NCBI RefSeq assembly: GCF_016031625.1 | Contig: NZ_JACCHP010000019.1 | Location: 62,001-126,000, forward strand | Reading direction: 5' to 3' | DNA length: 64,000 nucleotides | Source of the DNA: Bradyrhizobium agreste | Lineage (GTDB): Bacteria > Pseudomonadota > Alphaproteobacteria > Rhizobiales > Xanthobacteraceae | In this document: positions 16,605-25,478 of the stretch, in pieces | Layout of the letters: each line of letters starts with the position of its first letter | Numbering within the stretch: the stretch's first letter is position 1 | Translations under genes and position numbers: made by a program | The notes under the pieces: model-generated | Database searches by the model: none | Told to the model about the DNA's origin: nothing | What the model saw: only the letters and a program-made list of their open reading frames with translations

Positions 16605-18017
16605 TTACGACCTTTGATAGTCGTCTTCAATCCGGATGATGTCGTCTTCCCCGAGATAAGAGCCGGTCTGGACCTCGATCAGCTCCAGCTGGATCTTGCC
16701 CGGATTCTCCATCCGGTGGACGGCGCCCATCGGGATGTAGATCGACTCGTTCTCGTGCACCGTCTTCACCGTCTCGTTGACGGTGACCTGGGCCGTGCCG
16801 CGGACCACGATCCAGTGCTCGGCGCGATGATGGTGCTTCTGCAGCGACAGCCGCCCGCCCGGCTTGACCACGATGCGCTTGACCTGGTGGCGCTCGCCAT
16901 TGTCGACGGATTGATAGCTGCCCCAGGGCCGGTGCACCTTGAGATGCTCCTCGGTGACCTTCGGCGCGACCGATTTCAATTTCGTCACCAGGCGCTTCAG
17001 CCCGTTGGCATCCTTCTGCCGCGAGACCAGCACCGCGTCCGCGGTGGCGACCACGACGAGATCGTCGACACCTTCGAGCGCGACCAGCGCGGAATCGGTG
17101 GTGACGTTGCAGTTGCGGGAGTCCTCGAACACGGCGGTGCCGTGCGCGGCATTGCCCAGCGCGTCCTTCTCCGACAGCTCCCACACCGCATGCCAGGAGC
17201 CGACGTCGGACCAGCCGCACGACACCGGCACCACGGCGGCGCGCGAAGTCTTCTCCATCACCGCATAGTCGATCGAGATCGCCTTGGCCGCGCCGAACGC
17301 TTCGGGCTCCAGCGTGACGAAGCCGAGATCGCGGCCGGCATTGTTGACTGCATTGGTGACCGCCTCGACGCTGGCCGCGTCCACCTTGCGATATTCGTCG
17401 AGCAGCACGCTCGCCGGGAACATGAAGTTGCCGCTGTTCCAGAGATAGCCCGAATTGACGTAGTCGGAGGCCTTCACCGCATCCGGCTTCTCGACGAAGC
17501 GTGCGACCGCATGCACCTCGCCCGAGATCACCTCGCCCGGATTGATGTAGCCGTATTCGGTCGCCGGCCGCTCCGGCTTGACGCCGAAGGTGACTATGCG
17601 CCCAGCATTCGCGGCGGTGAGGCCTTCGCGGCAGGCGGCGACGAAGGCGGCATTGTTCTGCACGACGTGATCGGCGGCGAGCGCGAGCACGATCGCTTCA
17701 CTGGCGCGGTTCTGCGCAAACACCGCGCCGGCGGCGATCGCAGGGCCGGAATCGCGCCGCATCGGCTCGAGGAGCACGTCGGCCTCGATGCCGATCTCGG
17801 CGAGCTGCTCCAGCACCATGAAGCGATAGGACGCGTTGGTGATGACGATCGGCCGGTCGAACAGGGAGGGATCGGACACGCGCAGCAGCGTGTCCTGGAA
17901 CGTCGAGCGCGTGCCGAACAGCGGCAGGAACTGCTTGGGCCGAACCTCGCGCGAAGCGGGCCACAGCCGCGTGCCGGCACCGCCGCACATGATCAGGGGG
18001 ATTATGCGTTTGTCCAT
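16605..18017 (-). CDS. manC: Mannose-1-phosphate guanylyltransferase / mannose-6-phosphate isomerase
   Basis: The bifunctional cytosolic enzyme (470 residues) makes GDP-mannose for polysaccharides. The N-terminal nucleotidyltransferase has IPLIMCGGAGTRLWPASRE with RPKQFLPLFG, and the product-binding EKPDA and NSGYLWNSGNFMF segments. The C-terminal type II isomerase cupin (from about residue 330) has HRPWGSYQSVDNGERHQVKRI, HHHRAEHWIVVRGTA and IPMGAVHRMENPGK. The start is the ATG at 18017, seven bases after the epimerase stop codon. The pairing with a UDP-glucuronate epimerase suggests precursors for the same polymer. Confidence 0.94.
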   Translation of the reverse strand: MDKRIIPLIMCGGAGTRLWPASREVRPKQFLPLFGTRSTFQDTLLRVSDPSLFDRPIVITNASYRFMVLEQLAEIGIEADVLLEPMRRDSGPAIAAGAVFAQNRASEAIVLALAADHVVQNNAAFVAACREGLTAANAGRIVTFGVKPERPATEYGYINPGEVISGEVHAVARFVEKPDAVKASDYVNSGYLWNSGNFMFPASVLLDEYRKVDAASVEAVTNAVNNAGRDLGFVTLEPEAFGAAKAISIDYAVMEKTSRAAVVPVSCGWSDVGSWHAVWELSEKDALGNAAHGTAVFEDSRNCNVTTDSALVALEGVDDLVVVATADAVLVSRQKDANGLKRLVTKLKSVAPKVTEEHLKVHRPWGSYQSVDNGERHQVKRIVVKPGGRLSLQKHHHRAEHWIVVRGTAQVTVNETVKTVHENESIYIPMGAVHRMENPGKIQLELIEVQTGSYLGEDDIIRIEDDYQRS

Positions 18018-18024
18018 CGTGATC

Positions 18025-19014
18025 TCAAACCTTGAAGTAGTCCCGATACCAGGTGACGAATTTATGGACCCCATGCTCGATCGGCGTTGACGGTGCAAAG
18101 CCGGTGTCGCGCATCAGATCCTCGACATCCGCGAACGTTTCCAGCACATCTCCCGGCTGCATCGGCAGCAATTCTTTGATCGCCGTCCGGCCCAGCTCCC
18201 GCTCCAGAAGACCGACGACGTGCATCAGTTCCTCCGGATGATGATTGCCGACATTGTAGAGCTTAAACGGCGCATTTGCGGCAGCCGGATCGTCCGCAGG
18301 CACGCGATCGATCAGCTTGGACACGACGCGCGTCACATCGTCGATATAGGTGAAATCGCGGCGCATTTTGCCATGGTTGAAGATCCGGATCGGCTTGCCG
18401 GCCATGATGGCGCTCGCGAACAGAAACATGGCCATGTCAGGGCGGCCCCACGGTCCGTAAATGGTAAAGAACCGCAGCCCCGTGACCGGCAGGCGATAGA
18501 GATGGCTGTAGGACTGCGCCATCACCTCGTTCGCCTTCTTGGTCGCGGCATAGAAGCTGACGGGATGGTCGGTGCGGTCCGCAACCGCAAATGGCAGTTT
18601 TGTGTTGGCGCCGTAAACGGAGGATGACGAGGCGTAGACCAGATGACGGCAGCCATTGTTGCGGCAGCCCTCCAGCACGTTGAGAAAGCCGACGAGATTG
18701 GAATCGGCGTAGGTCTGCGGCTGCTCGATCGAGTAGCGCACGCCGGCCTGCGCGGCGAGATGGACGACTTTGGCAAAACGATGTTGCGCGAACAGTGTCG
18801 CCATGGTCTCGCGATCGGCGAGATCGGCCTCGACGAACGAGAAACCGGCCTCGTCCCTGAGCAGAGCAAGGCGCGCTTTCTTCAGCGCCGGATCGTAATA
18901 GCTGTTGAGATTGTCGAGCCCGACGACGGCGCGGCCTTCGCCCAGCAGCTGCCGGGCGACGTGGAAGCCGATGAAGCCGGCCGCACCCGTGACCAAAATC
19001 GCCTGATCCGTCAT
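18025..19014 (-). CDS. UDP-glucuronate 4-epimerase-type NAD-dependent epimerase
   Basis: This 329-residue short-chain (extended SDR) epimerase has the NAD motif GAAGFIGFHVARQL, an SSSSVYGANTKLPF segment and the catalytic Tyr-x3-Lys (SFYAATKKANE). The motif GLRFFTIYGPWGRPDMAMFLFASAIMAGKPI is typical of UDP-glucuronate epimerases (LpsL/Cap1J type), which make UDP-galacturonate. Galacturonate is common in rhizobial LPS. An AGGGAACAGG precedes the ATG at 19014. It is the first gene of the unit with manC. The substrate call rests on motif similarity. Confidence 0.9.
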   Translation of the reverse strand: MTDQAILVTGAAGFIGFHVARQLLGEGRAVVGLDNLNSYYDPALKKARLALLRDEAGFSFVEADLADRETMATLFAQHRFAKVVHLAAQAGVRYSIEQPQTYADSNLVGFLNVLEGCRNNGCRHLVYASSSSVYGANTKLPFAVADRTDHPVSFYAATKKANEVMAQSYSHLYRLPVTGLRFFTIYGPWGRPDMAMFLFASAIMAGKPIRIFNHGKMRRDFTYIDDVTRVVSKLIDRVPADDPAAANAPFKLYNVGNHHPEELMHVVGLLERELGRTAIKELLPMQPGDVLETFADVEDLMRDTGFAPSTPIEHGVHKFVTWYRDYFKV

Positions 19015-19119
19015 CCTGTTCCCTGGGGATCGCTCGCCCGATCCTGTTTAGCCGCCACCTCGACGGGGCCGCAATAGGCCCACCGCTCCTGCGCGAGGTC
19101 TCGTCGTGGCGTCCTTAAC

Positions 19120-19153
19120 GACGGCTCTAATGACGGCTCTAATGACGGCTATT
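19120..19153. repeat. 12-base direct tandem repeat, about 2.8 copies
   Basis: GACGGCTCTAAT occurs twice in tandem (19120-19131, 19132-19143), followed by a third partial unit GACGGCTATT. It lies in the 234-base divergent gap between the UDP-glucuronate epimerase and the flippase-like gene. That position makes it a candidate regulator-binding array or a slippage-prone site. Confidence 0.7.
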
Positions 19154-19248
19154 GCAAGATCGGCGCCAAAACCATACCAAAGCGGCCGAATTCGGCGCCT
19201 CGCGTCGGGTTGCCTCAAATCCTCGCAAACCCTGTTCATGCGGACGAG

Positions 19249-20208
19249 ATGCGCCGAATCCTGTTGTCGACGGCCAAAATCCTGATTTCCGCGGCGCTGC
19301 TCTATCTGGCGCTGCGCAAGGTCGACCTGTCCGAGCTGTTTTCCCGGTTCACCGTGAGCAGCCTGGTCTGGATCGGTGTGGCGATCGCAGTCGCGTTCCT
19401 GCAGATCTTCGTCGGCGTGCTGCGCTGGCGCGAGATCAGCGCCGCCTGCGGCGCGCCGCTCGAGCTCGGCCGCGCCATGCGATACAACGTGATCGGCTCG
19501 TTCTTCAACCAGACACTGCCGTCGGCGATCGGCGGCGATGCGGTGCGGCTGTGGCTGGTCGCCCGCGCCGGCGCCGGCTGGCGCACGGCGACCTACTCGA
19601 TCTTCGTCGACCGTGCCATCGGCCTCATCGCGCTCGCGATTCTGATCGTCGCCAGCCTGCCCTGGAGCTACACCCTCATCACCGATCCGCACGGGCGCTC
19701 GGCGCTGCTGCTCGTCGACCTCCTGGCGCTCGCCGGCGGCATCGGCTTCCTGATCTTCGGCGCCCTGAAATGGCGCTGGCTGAAGACCTGGTGGGCAACG
19801 CATCACATCCACGCCTGCGCCGTCATCGCCAATCGCGTGATCTTCAGCCGCACCCGCGGCCCCGTCATCGCAATCCTATCGATCCTCGTTCACGTGCTCG
19901 CCGTCTTCATCGCCTGGTGCGTCGTGCAGTCGATTGCGGCCCCGGTTCGCTTCAGCGACGTCTTTCTGCTCGTGCCGCCGGTGATGCTGATCACGATGAT
20001 GCCGATCTCGATCGCGGGCTGGGGCGTGCGTGAGGCCACGATGAGCCTTGCGTTCGGCTTCGCGGGACTTGCCGCCAACGAGGGCGTCAACATCTCGCTG
20101 CTGTTCGGCGCCGTGTACTTCATCGTCGGCGCAGTCGGCGGCCTGGTCTGGATCCTCAGCGCCGAGAAAGCCGCGCAAGGGTCGGCCCCGATCGGAGTGC
20201 CGGAGTGA
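19249..20208 (+). CDS. LPG-synthase-TM (UPF0104/AglD-like) family membrane protein
   Basis: The 319-residue polytopic protein has about eight transmembrane helices. Family landmarks are ALRKVDLSELF near the N-terminus, GVLRWREISAACGAPLELGRAMRYNVIGSFFNQTLPSAIGGDAVR, SIFVDRAIGLIAL and SIAGWGVREATMSLAFG. The transmembrane half of MprF, which shares this fold, flips a lipid; stand-alone members are often near polysaccharide genes. The start is taken at the ATG at 19249; a TTG at 19210 is also in frame. Its stop overlaps the GTG start of the next gene by four bases, so the two are translationally coupled. Lipid-linked sugar translocation is inference. Confidence 0.88.
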   Translation: MRRILLSTAKILISAALLYLALRKVDLSELFSRFTVSSLVWIGVAIAVAFLQIFVGVLRWREISAACGAPLELGRAMRYNVIGSFFNQTLPSAIGGDAVRLWLVARAGAGWRTATYSIFVDRAIGLIALAILIVASLPWSYTLITDPHGRSALLLVDLLALAGGIGFLIFGALKWRWLKTWWATHHIHACAVIANRVIFSRTRGPVIAILSILVHVLAVFIAWCVVQSIAAPVRFSDVFLLVPPVMLITMMPISIAGWGVREATMSLAFGFAGLAANEGVNISLLFGAVYFIVGAVGGLVWILSAEKAAQGSAPIGVPE

Positions 20209-21224
20209 GCTCGGCTGCCGATGCGCTCGCGGGCGCGGCCCTGCTGCTTGGCGTTGCGGCCGCCGCGCTGATCTCGGCGCTCGTCACCTGGACCAGCCGC
20301 CCGCTGCTGCAGCGCTACGCGCTGGCGCGGCCGAATGCGCGGTCCTCCCATCGCGTCCCGACCCCGCAGGGCGCCGGCATCGCGGTGATCGCCGCGACGC
20401 TGATCGTTGCCTCGCTGTGGGGGGCCTCCGCCAATGTCGCGATCCCGCCGGCCCTGGTCGCTGCGACCCTCGTGATCGCGCTGGTCGGCTTCGCCGACGA
20501 CATCGTGTCGTTGCCCGTGTTGGTGCGATTGGTGCTGCAGGCCGCCTGCGTCGGCGCCGTGGTGTTCACCGCTCCCGAGACCGCGCGCATCGTGCCGGCG
20601 CTGCCGCTTGCGCTGGAGCGCGGCCTCATCGTCCTTGCCGGCGTCTGGTTCGTGAACCTCGTCAACTTCATGGACGGGCTCGACCTGATGACGGTGGCGG
20701 AAGTCGTTCCGGTCACCGCTGCGCTGCTGCTGCTGGGAATGCTCGGGGATCTCTCATGGCCAGCCGTGCTGATCGCCACCGCGCTGTGCGGCGCCGTGCT
20801 CGGCTTTGCGCCGTTCAACCGTCCGGTCGCAAAAGTCTTCCTGGGCGATGTCGGCAGCCTGCCGATCGGCCTCCTGCTCGGCTGGTGCCTTCTGGAGCTT
20901 GCGTTTCGGGGGCAGCCGGCCGCGGCGCTGCTGTTGCCCGCCTATTATCTTGCCGATTCCACCATCACGCTGTTTCGGCGCATCATCCGGCGCGAACCGT
21001 TCTGGTCGGCGCACCGCACCCACTTTTATCAGCGTGCGACCGACAACGGGTTCACGGTGAAGCGCGTGGTCGGCGAGGCATTCGCGCTCAATCTCTTACT
21101 GGCAGTGCTCGCCATCGCCACCGTTCGCTCCGGCTCGATGGCGATCACGATCGTCTGCCTCATCGCAGGGGCGGCTGCCGTCGCATTCGTCCTGCGGCGT
21201 TTCGCCGGCGCTCAGGTGACTTGA
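20205..21224 (+). CDS. MraY/WecA/WbpL family undecaprenyl-phosphate sugar-phosphate transferase
   Basis: The 339-residue polytopic enzyme would start lipid-linked oligosaccharide assembly by moving an N-acetylhexosamine-phosphate onto undecaprenyl phosphate. It has the family acidic motifs in order: RSSHRVPTPQGAG, the FADD Mg site, NFMDGLD, FLGDVGS and the cytoplasmic HRTHFYQRA loop. This pattern fits WecA/WbpL more than MraY. The GTG start overlaps the upstream stop by four bases. Its 3' end overlaps the convergent epimerase gene by 13 bases. The sugar specificity (GlcNAc, FucNAc or QuiNAc) cannot be read. Confidence 0.92.
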   Translation: MSSAADALAGAALLLGVAAAALISALVTWTSRPLLQRYALARPNARSSHRVPTPQGAGIAVIAATLIVASLWGASANVAIPPALVAATLVIALVGFADDIVSLPVLVRLVLQAACVGAVVFTAPETARIVPALPLALERGLIVLAGVWFVNLVNFMDGLDLMTVAEVVPVTAALLLLGMLGDLSWPAVLIATALCGAVLGFAPFNRPVAKVFLGDVGSLPIGLLLGWCLLELAFRGQPAAALLLPAYYLADSTITLFRRIIRREPFWSAHRTHFYQRATDNGFTVKRVVGEAFALNLLLAVLAIATVRSGSMAITIVCLIAGAAAVAFVLRRFAGAQVT

Positions 21225-22159
21225 GCCGAAACGGCGAGCCGCAGCCCCTCGTCGAGGGAAACCTCCGGCCGCCAGCCGGTCGCGAGCGCCTTGGAGACGT
21301 CGAGTTCGAGCGAGCCGATCAGGCTGTCATGCATGTCCTGCCGGCCGATCACGCGGAAAAGCGCGCTGAGCAGGCCCGGCGGCATGCCGAACAGTCGCGG
21401 GCTCTTGCCGGACGCCTTCGCCAGACGCGCGATGAATTCGGGCGTTGAGAACTGCTCGCTGTCGGCGAGCAGGAATATCTCGAAATGGCCGGCCGCATCT
21501 GGATGAGTGAGCCGATGCAGGATGAAGGACGACAGGTTCTGCACGGCAAGGAAGGCCCGGCGATTGCGGATCGCGGCGAACGGCAGCGGCACCCCAAGGT
21601 TCATCGCGCGCATCAACAGAGCGAAGCTTCCCTTGGCACTCGCGCCATAGACCATGGGCGGCCTGATCACGGAGATCTTCATGTCGCTCTCGCGCGCGAG
21701 CGTCCTCAGGCCCGCCTCGGCCGCGGCCTTGGACGTCCCGTAGAGGCCGCGCGGCGTCGGGACGTCGTTCTCGCTGAACGGGGCCCTGCCCTCGTTGCTG
21801 CGGCCATGCACCAGCACGGTGCTGATGAAGATGAAGTGGCGCACGCCCGCCATCGCCGCGCTGCGCGCCAGGCGCACGGTGCCGGCGGTGTTGACATCCT
21901 GGTAGAGCTGGGCTGCATGCTCCTCGCGCCTGTGATGCACGCGCGCGGCAAGATGGACGACCGCCTCCACCCCCTCGAGCGCGGCCCGCCAGTCGGTGTC
22001 GGGGCCGATCGATTCGATCACGACCTCGCCGTCGATGCCCTGCCGCTTGCGGACCACGGGGCGGACCGACCATCCCTCGCACGCCAGCGCCTGCCCGAGA
22101 TGACGGCCGATGAAGCCGCTCGCTCCCGTCACCAGCACGACTGGCTTACGTTCGCTCAT
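21212..22159 (-). CDS. NAD-dependent sugar epimerase/reductase (WbpV/UDP-glucose 4-epimerase-like)
   Basis: The 315-residue extended SDR protein has the GASGFIGRHLGQAL nucleotide motif, a VVHLAARVHH segment and the catalytic YGTSKAAAE. It resembles enzymes that reduce 4-keto sugars after a 4,6-dehydratase (WbpV type). The capD/WbpM-like dehydratase immediately upstream would supply that substrate, and the neighbouring WbpL-like transferase could use the product. The start is the ATG at 22159 behind GAGGATC. It is the last gene of the hldD-hldE-waaL-capD unit. A fucosamine- or quinovosamine-type product is inference. Confidence 0.87.
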   Translation of the reverse strand: MSERKPVVLVTGASGFIGRHLGQALACEGWSVRPVVRKRQGIDGEVVIESIGPDTDWRAALEGVEAVVHLAARVHHRREEHAAQLYQDVNTAGTVRLARSAAMAGVRHFIFISTVLVHGRSNEGRAPFSENDVPTPRGLYGTSKAAAEAGLRTLARESDMKISVIRPPMVYGASAKGSFALLMRAMNLGVPLPFAAIRNRRAFLAVQNLSSFILHRLTHPDAAGHFEIFLLADSEQFSTPEFIARLAKASGKSPRLFGMPPGLLSALFRVIGRQDMHDSLIGSLELDVSKALATGWRPEVSLDEGLRLAVSAQVT

Positions 22160-22194
22160 CGTTGATCCTCGAGCGCGAAATTGCACAACAATGA

Positions 22195-24108
22195 TCAGGC
22201 CGCGGTCGACCCGAATTCGGGGACGGCGTCCTTCAGGATGGTCCTGATGGTGGCGCGATCGTCGCGTATGATCGCCTGCTCCAGCGCCACGATCCATTTG
22301 CGCAGCGTCTGCATCGGCGGTTCGTTCGGCTGCGCCGCCATGATTCCGGCGACGCCGATTTCGCGGGTCGGCTCCTCCGAGGCGAACAGGATCTCGTGCA
22401 GGCGTTCGCCCGGGCGCATGCCGGTGAACACGATGTCGATGTCGTAGCCGGGCTGCAGGCCGGACAGGCGGATCATGCGCTCGGCGAGATCGACGATCTT
22501 CACCGGCTGGCCCATGTTGAGCACGTAGACGGAGACGTCGGGACGCTGGGTTCCGAGCGCATGCGTGGCCGCGGTGATCACGAGATCGCAGGCCTCGCGG
22601 ATGGTCATGAAGTAGCGAACCATGTCGGGATGCGTCACGGTCACCGGGCCGCCGGCCTCGATCTGGGCCTTGAACTTCGGCACCACCGATCCGTTCGAGG
22701 CCAGCACGTTGCCGAACCGCACCGAGATCAGCCGCATCGGCGGCTTGGCCCCGCGCGCGCCGGCGGCGAGGTCGTGATCCAGCGCCTGGCAGTACATCTC
22801 CGCGAAGCGCTTGGTCAGGCCGAGCATCGACACCGGCTCGATCGCCTTGTCGGTCGAGATCATCACCATCGCCTCGGCGCCGGCCGCCACCGCGGCATCG
22901 GCAACGTTGATCGAGCCGAAGATGTTGGTCTTGACGCCTTCGCTCCAGTCGCGTTCGAGAATCGGAACGTGCTTGAGCGCCGCGGCGTGGAATACAATGT
23001 CCGGCTTGAACTCCGCCATCACGCGCATGATGCGCTCACGGTCGCGAATGTCGGCGATCCGCGCCTCGATCGCGGCTGCCGCCTGGCGGGCGGCGAGCGC
23101 TTCGGAGATCGCATAGAGCGCCGGCTCCGAGTTCTCCACGATCAGGAGCCGCGCGGCGCCGAAGGCCACGACGCGCTCGCAGATCTCCGAACCGATCGAG
23201 CCACCGCCACCAGTGACGAGCACCGCCTTGCCCCTGATCAGGGCCTCGAGGCGCGCATAGTCGATCTTCTCGCTCGGCCGCAGCAGGAGGTCCTCGACCG
23301 CAACCGCCGTGAGCCGCGGCGTGTCGCCGCTCTCCAGCGAGGGCATCCGGTTGACGATGACGCCGAGCTTGCGCGCACGCATCAGGACCGATTCCGGATG
23401 GGCCTCCGGCTCGAACGCCGACGGCGTCATGATGAGGCGCGCGATCGGCTTGTTGCGCTTGGCGAAGTCGGCGATGACGTCCTCGACGTCGTCGATGCCC
23501 CCCAGCACCGGCACGGTGCGGATGAACTGGCCGCGGTCGGCGCTCGACGGCGACAGCACGCCGACCGGCCAGATCCGCTTGATCGCCCCGCTCTCGATTC
23601 CGCGCAGCAGCACCTCGGCATCCGCGGCGCGGCCGATCAGCAGTGTCGGCGCAGCATCACCGATCCTCGCATCACGGCGCACCCGCGTATAGCGGAAGTA
23701 GCGGTAGGCCATCCGCAGCGCGCTGAGGAAGGCGATCTCGAGGAACCAGTAGAGGACGATCGTCACCTTGCCGAGGAAAAAGGCGCCGCGGACGTTGGGG
23801 GCAACGAAGATGTAGTCGAGCACGAGCAGGGCGACCGTCAGCACGGTCGCCGCGCGGATGATGTTCAGCGCATCCGGCAGCGAGATGAAGCGCCATTTCG
23901 TCGTGGTCAGGTTGAGGACGAAGAAGACGATCACGCTGAAGGCGAGGAAGTAGGGCAGAATCTGGAACAGCAGCGGCAGGCGCTCGAAGAAGCCGTCGCC
24001 GCCCTCGAATCGCAGATAGAAGGCGGCAAAAAGCGCCGCCGTGGTCGCGAGCAGGTCGTGGAGCGCGATGAGGAAATTGCGCTTGGTGAGATGCGAAAGA
24101 CGCGTCAT
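22195..24108 (-). CDS. Membrane-bound nucleotide-sugar 4,6-dehydratase (CapD/WbpM/FlaA1 family)
   Basis: The 637-residue protein has four N-terminal transmembrane helices within the first 130 residues, a CoA-binding-like Rossmann domain and a C-terminal SDR dehydratase. Key motifs are LVTGGGGSIGSEICERV (near residue 300), HAAALKHVPILE, STDKAIEPVSMLGLTKRFAE (near residue 430) and VRFGNVLASNGSVVPKFK. WbpM-type members convert UDP-GlcNAc to the 4-keto-6-deoxy sugar for O-antigen. The start is the ATG at 24108; no strong ribosome-binding site is seen. It is 50 bases after waaL and 35 before the next epimerase, all in one operon. Confidence 0.92.
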   Translation of the reverse strand: MTRLSHLTKRNFLIALHDLLATTAALFAAFYLRFEGGDGFFERLPLLFQILPYFLAFSVIVFFVLNLTTTKWRFISLPDALNIIRAATVLTVALLVLDYIFVAPNVRGAFFLGKVTIVLYWFLEIAFLSALRMAYRYFRYTRVRRDARIGDAAPTLLIGRAADAEVLLRGIESGAIKRIWPVGVLSPSSADRGQFIRTVPVLGGIDDVEDVIADFAKRNKPIARLIMTPSAFEPEAHPESVLMRARKLGVIVNRMPSLESGDTPRLTAVAVEDLLLRPSEKIDYARLEALIRGKAVLVTGGGGSIGSEICERVVAFGAARLLIVENSEPALYAISEALAARQAAAAIEARIADIRDRERIMRVMAEFKPDIVFHAAALKHVPILERDWSEGVKTNIFGSINVADAAVAAGAEAMVMISTDKAIEPVSMLGLTKRFAEMYCQALDHDLAAGARGAKPPMRLISVRFGNVLASNGSVVPKFKAQIEAGGPVTVTHPDMVRYFMTIREACDLVITAATHALGTQRPDVSVYVLNMGQPVKIVDLAERMIRLSGLQPGYDIDIVFTGMRPGERLHEILFASEEPTREIGVAGIMAAQPNEPPMQTLRKWIVALEQAIIRDDRATIRTILKDAVPEFGSTAA

Positions 24109-24158
24109 CCGCCGACCGATGAAACCCCGATTGAATACAACCTGACCGCGCTGATAGC

Positions 24159-25478
24159 CTATCTGGACAAGACTTGCCAGCCGCGTGGCCCCTCGGGAAC
24201 CGGCTTCCCCATCTTCGTCCCGAGCTGTTGTTCCCGGACCACCATTCCGCCGGCGACGCCGACGCCAATGACGTACATCCAACCCTCGTGGAAGTCGAAC
24301 AAATGCGAGTTAAACAGCGAGGTGAAGACGTTCTGCACCACCACCAGGAGCCCGATCCAGTTGGTAAGCCCGTCGCCCCGGAACAGCAGCAGATGCAGGA
24401 TCCAGATCGCATAGAGGACTGCGACGCCGATCAGCCCCCATTGCACGGCGACGTTCAATGTCTGGTTGTGTGGGTTGCCGATCACTTCGGCGGACGCCTT
24501 GTACTGGCCTGCGGGCGTCGCGACGCGCTCGAACAATCCGCGCGTGGACCCGGTGCCGTGCCCCGCGATCGGCGCCTCCGCGAAGAAGCCGAGCGACTTT
24601 CGCCAGAATTCGATGCGCAGGCCCGCCGAGCTCGGCTCGCCCCTTTCCATGTAACGCGTATACTCGTCGGAAAACCTCTCGGCGGTATGGCGCAAATACG
24701 GCGAGGCGTGCCAGGCGAGAACGGCGCCGACGAGCAAAGCGACAGAGATGAGCGCGATACTGCGCCATTTGAGGTGAAGCAGTGCAAACACGCCGAACAT
24801 GATCGGAATGGTGACGAGCGCGGTGCGTGACACCACCACGAAGACCATGTTGACGAAAAAGCTGAGCGCCAGTGCCGTCAGCAGGCCGGCGAGCCAATAG
24901 CGCTTCTCACGCAACAGCATCACGATCGGATAGGCGAGCGCGACCGCGCAAAGCGTGAATTCCTGGCTCTGGTCGATGTAGTTCTTGACGAAAATGCCCC
25001 GCTCTGCGGCATCGGTCTTGAGCGTGAGGTTCGGATAGAAGGCGACCAGCCAGGACATCACCGACAACAGCGCGCAGGACACCAGGAAGGCGACGAAGAC
25101 CCACTTGCTCCGCGGCGAGCGCTCGAAATGATAGAGCAGGACCGGCAGCACGAGCAGCTTGACGGTCGGATTGACTGCGTAGAGGCGCGCACCCCAGGGC
25201 GCGTCCGACCATAGCGTCCCCAGCAGCGCAAGAACGACGAGCGCGATCGGCGCGATGCAGATCGGGCGCTTCAGCGATTGCAGGAACGCGCGGACGTCGA
25301 GGAACGGCACCATGCAGAGCAGCATCAGCGCGTTGAAGATGCCGGCGAGCGAGGTCGACCAGGGCAGCGAGGCCGCGGTCAGGATCGCAAACAGATCGAC
25401 GGTCTCGCGCCAGGCCGCGGGGCTGCGCAGGCGGCGATGCAACATTTCGTTGGTCGTTTCGCGTGCGAGCGCCGTCAC
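24159..25478 (-). CDS. O-antigen ligase / Wzy_C family membrane protein
   Basis: The 439-residue protein has about 11-12 transmembrane helices. The large periplasmic loop holds GLRIEFWRKSLGFFAEAPIAG, GHGTGSTRGLF and NPHNQTLNVAVQWG, the Wzy_C signature with the catalytic-type histidine of WaaL ligases. It would attach undecaprenyl-linked polymer to the lipid A-core, or act as a polymerase; sequence alone cannot separate the two. The start is a GTG at 25478 that overlaps the hldE stop codon, with a strong GGGAGGGAG just before it. An ATG 11 codons later is the alternative. Confidence 0.88.
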   Translation of the reverse strand: MTALARETTNEMLHRRLRSPAAWRETVDLFAILTAASLPWSTSLAGIFNALMLLCMVPFLDVRAFLQSLKRPICIAPIALVVLALLGTLWSDAPWGARLYAVNPTVKLLVLPVLLYHFERSPRSKWVFVAFLVSCALLSVMSWLVAFYPNLTLKTDAAERGIFVKNYIDQSQEFTLCAVALAYPIVMLLREKRYWLAGLLTALALSFFVNMVFVVVSRTALVTIPIMFGVFALLHLKWRSIALISVALLVGAVLAWHASPYLRHTAERFSDEYTRYMERGEPSSAGLRIEFWRKSLGFFAEAPIAGHGTGSTRGLFERVATPAGQYKASAEVIGNPHNQTLNVAVQWGLIGVAVLYAIWILHLLLFRGDGLTNWIGLLVVVQNVFTSLFNSHLFDFHEGWMYVIGVGVAGGMVVREQQLGTKMGKPVPEGPRGWQVLSR

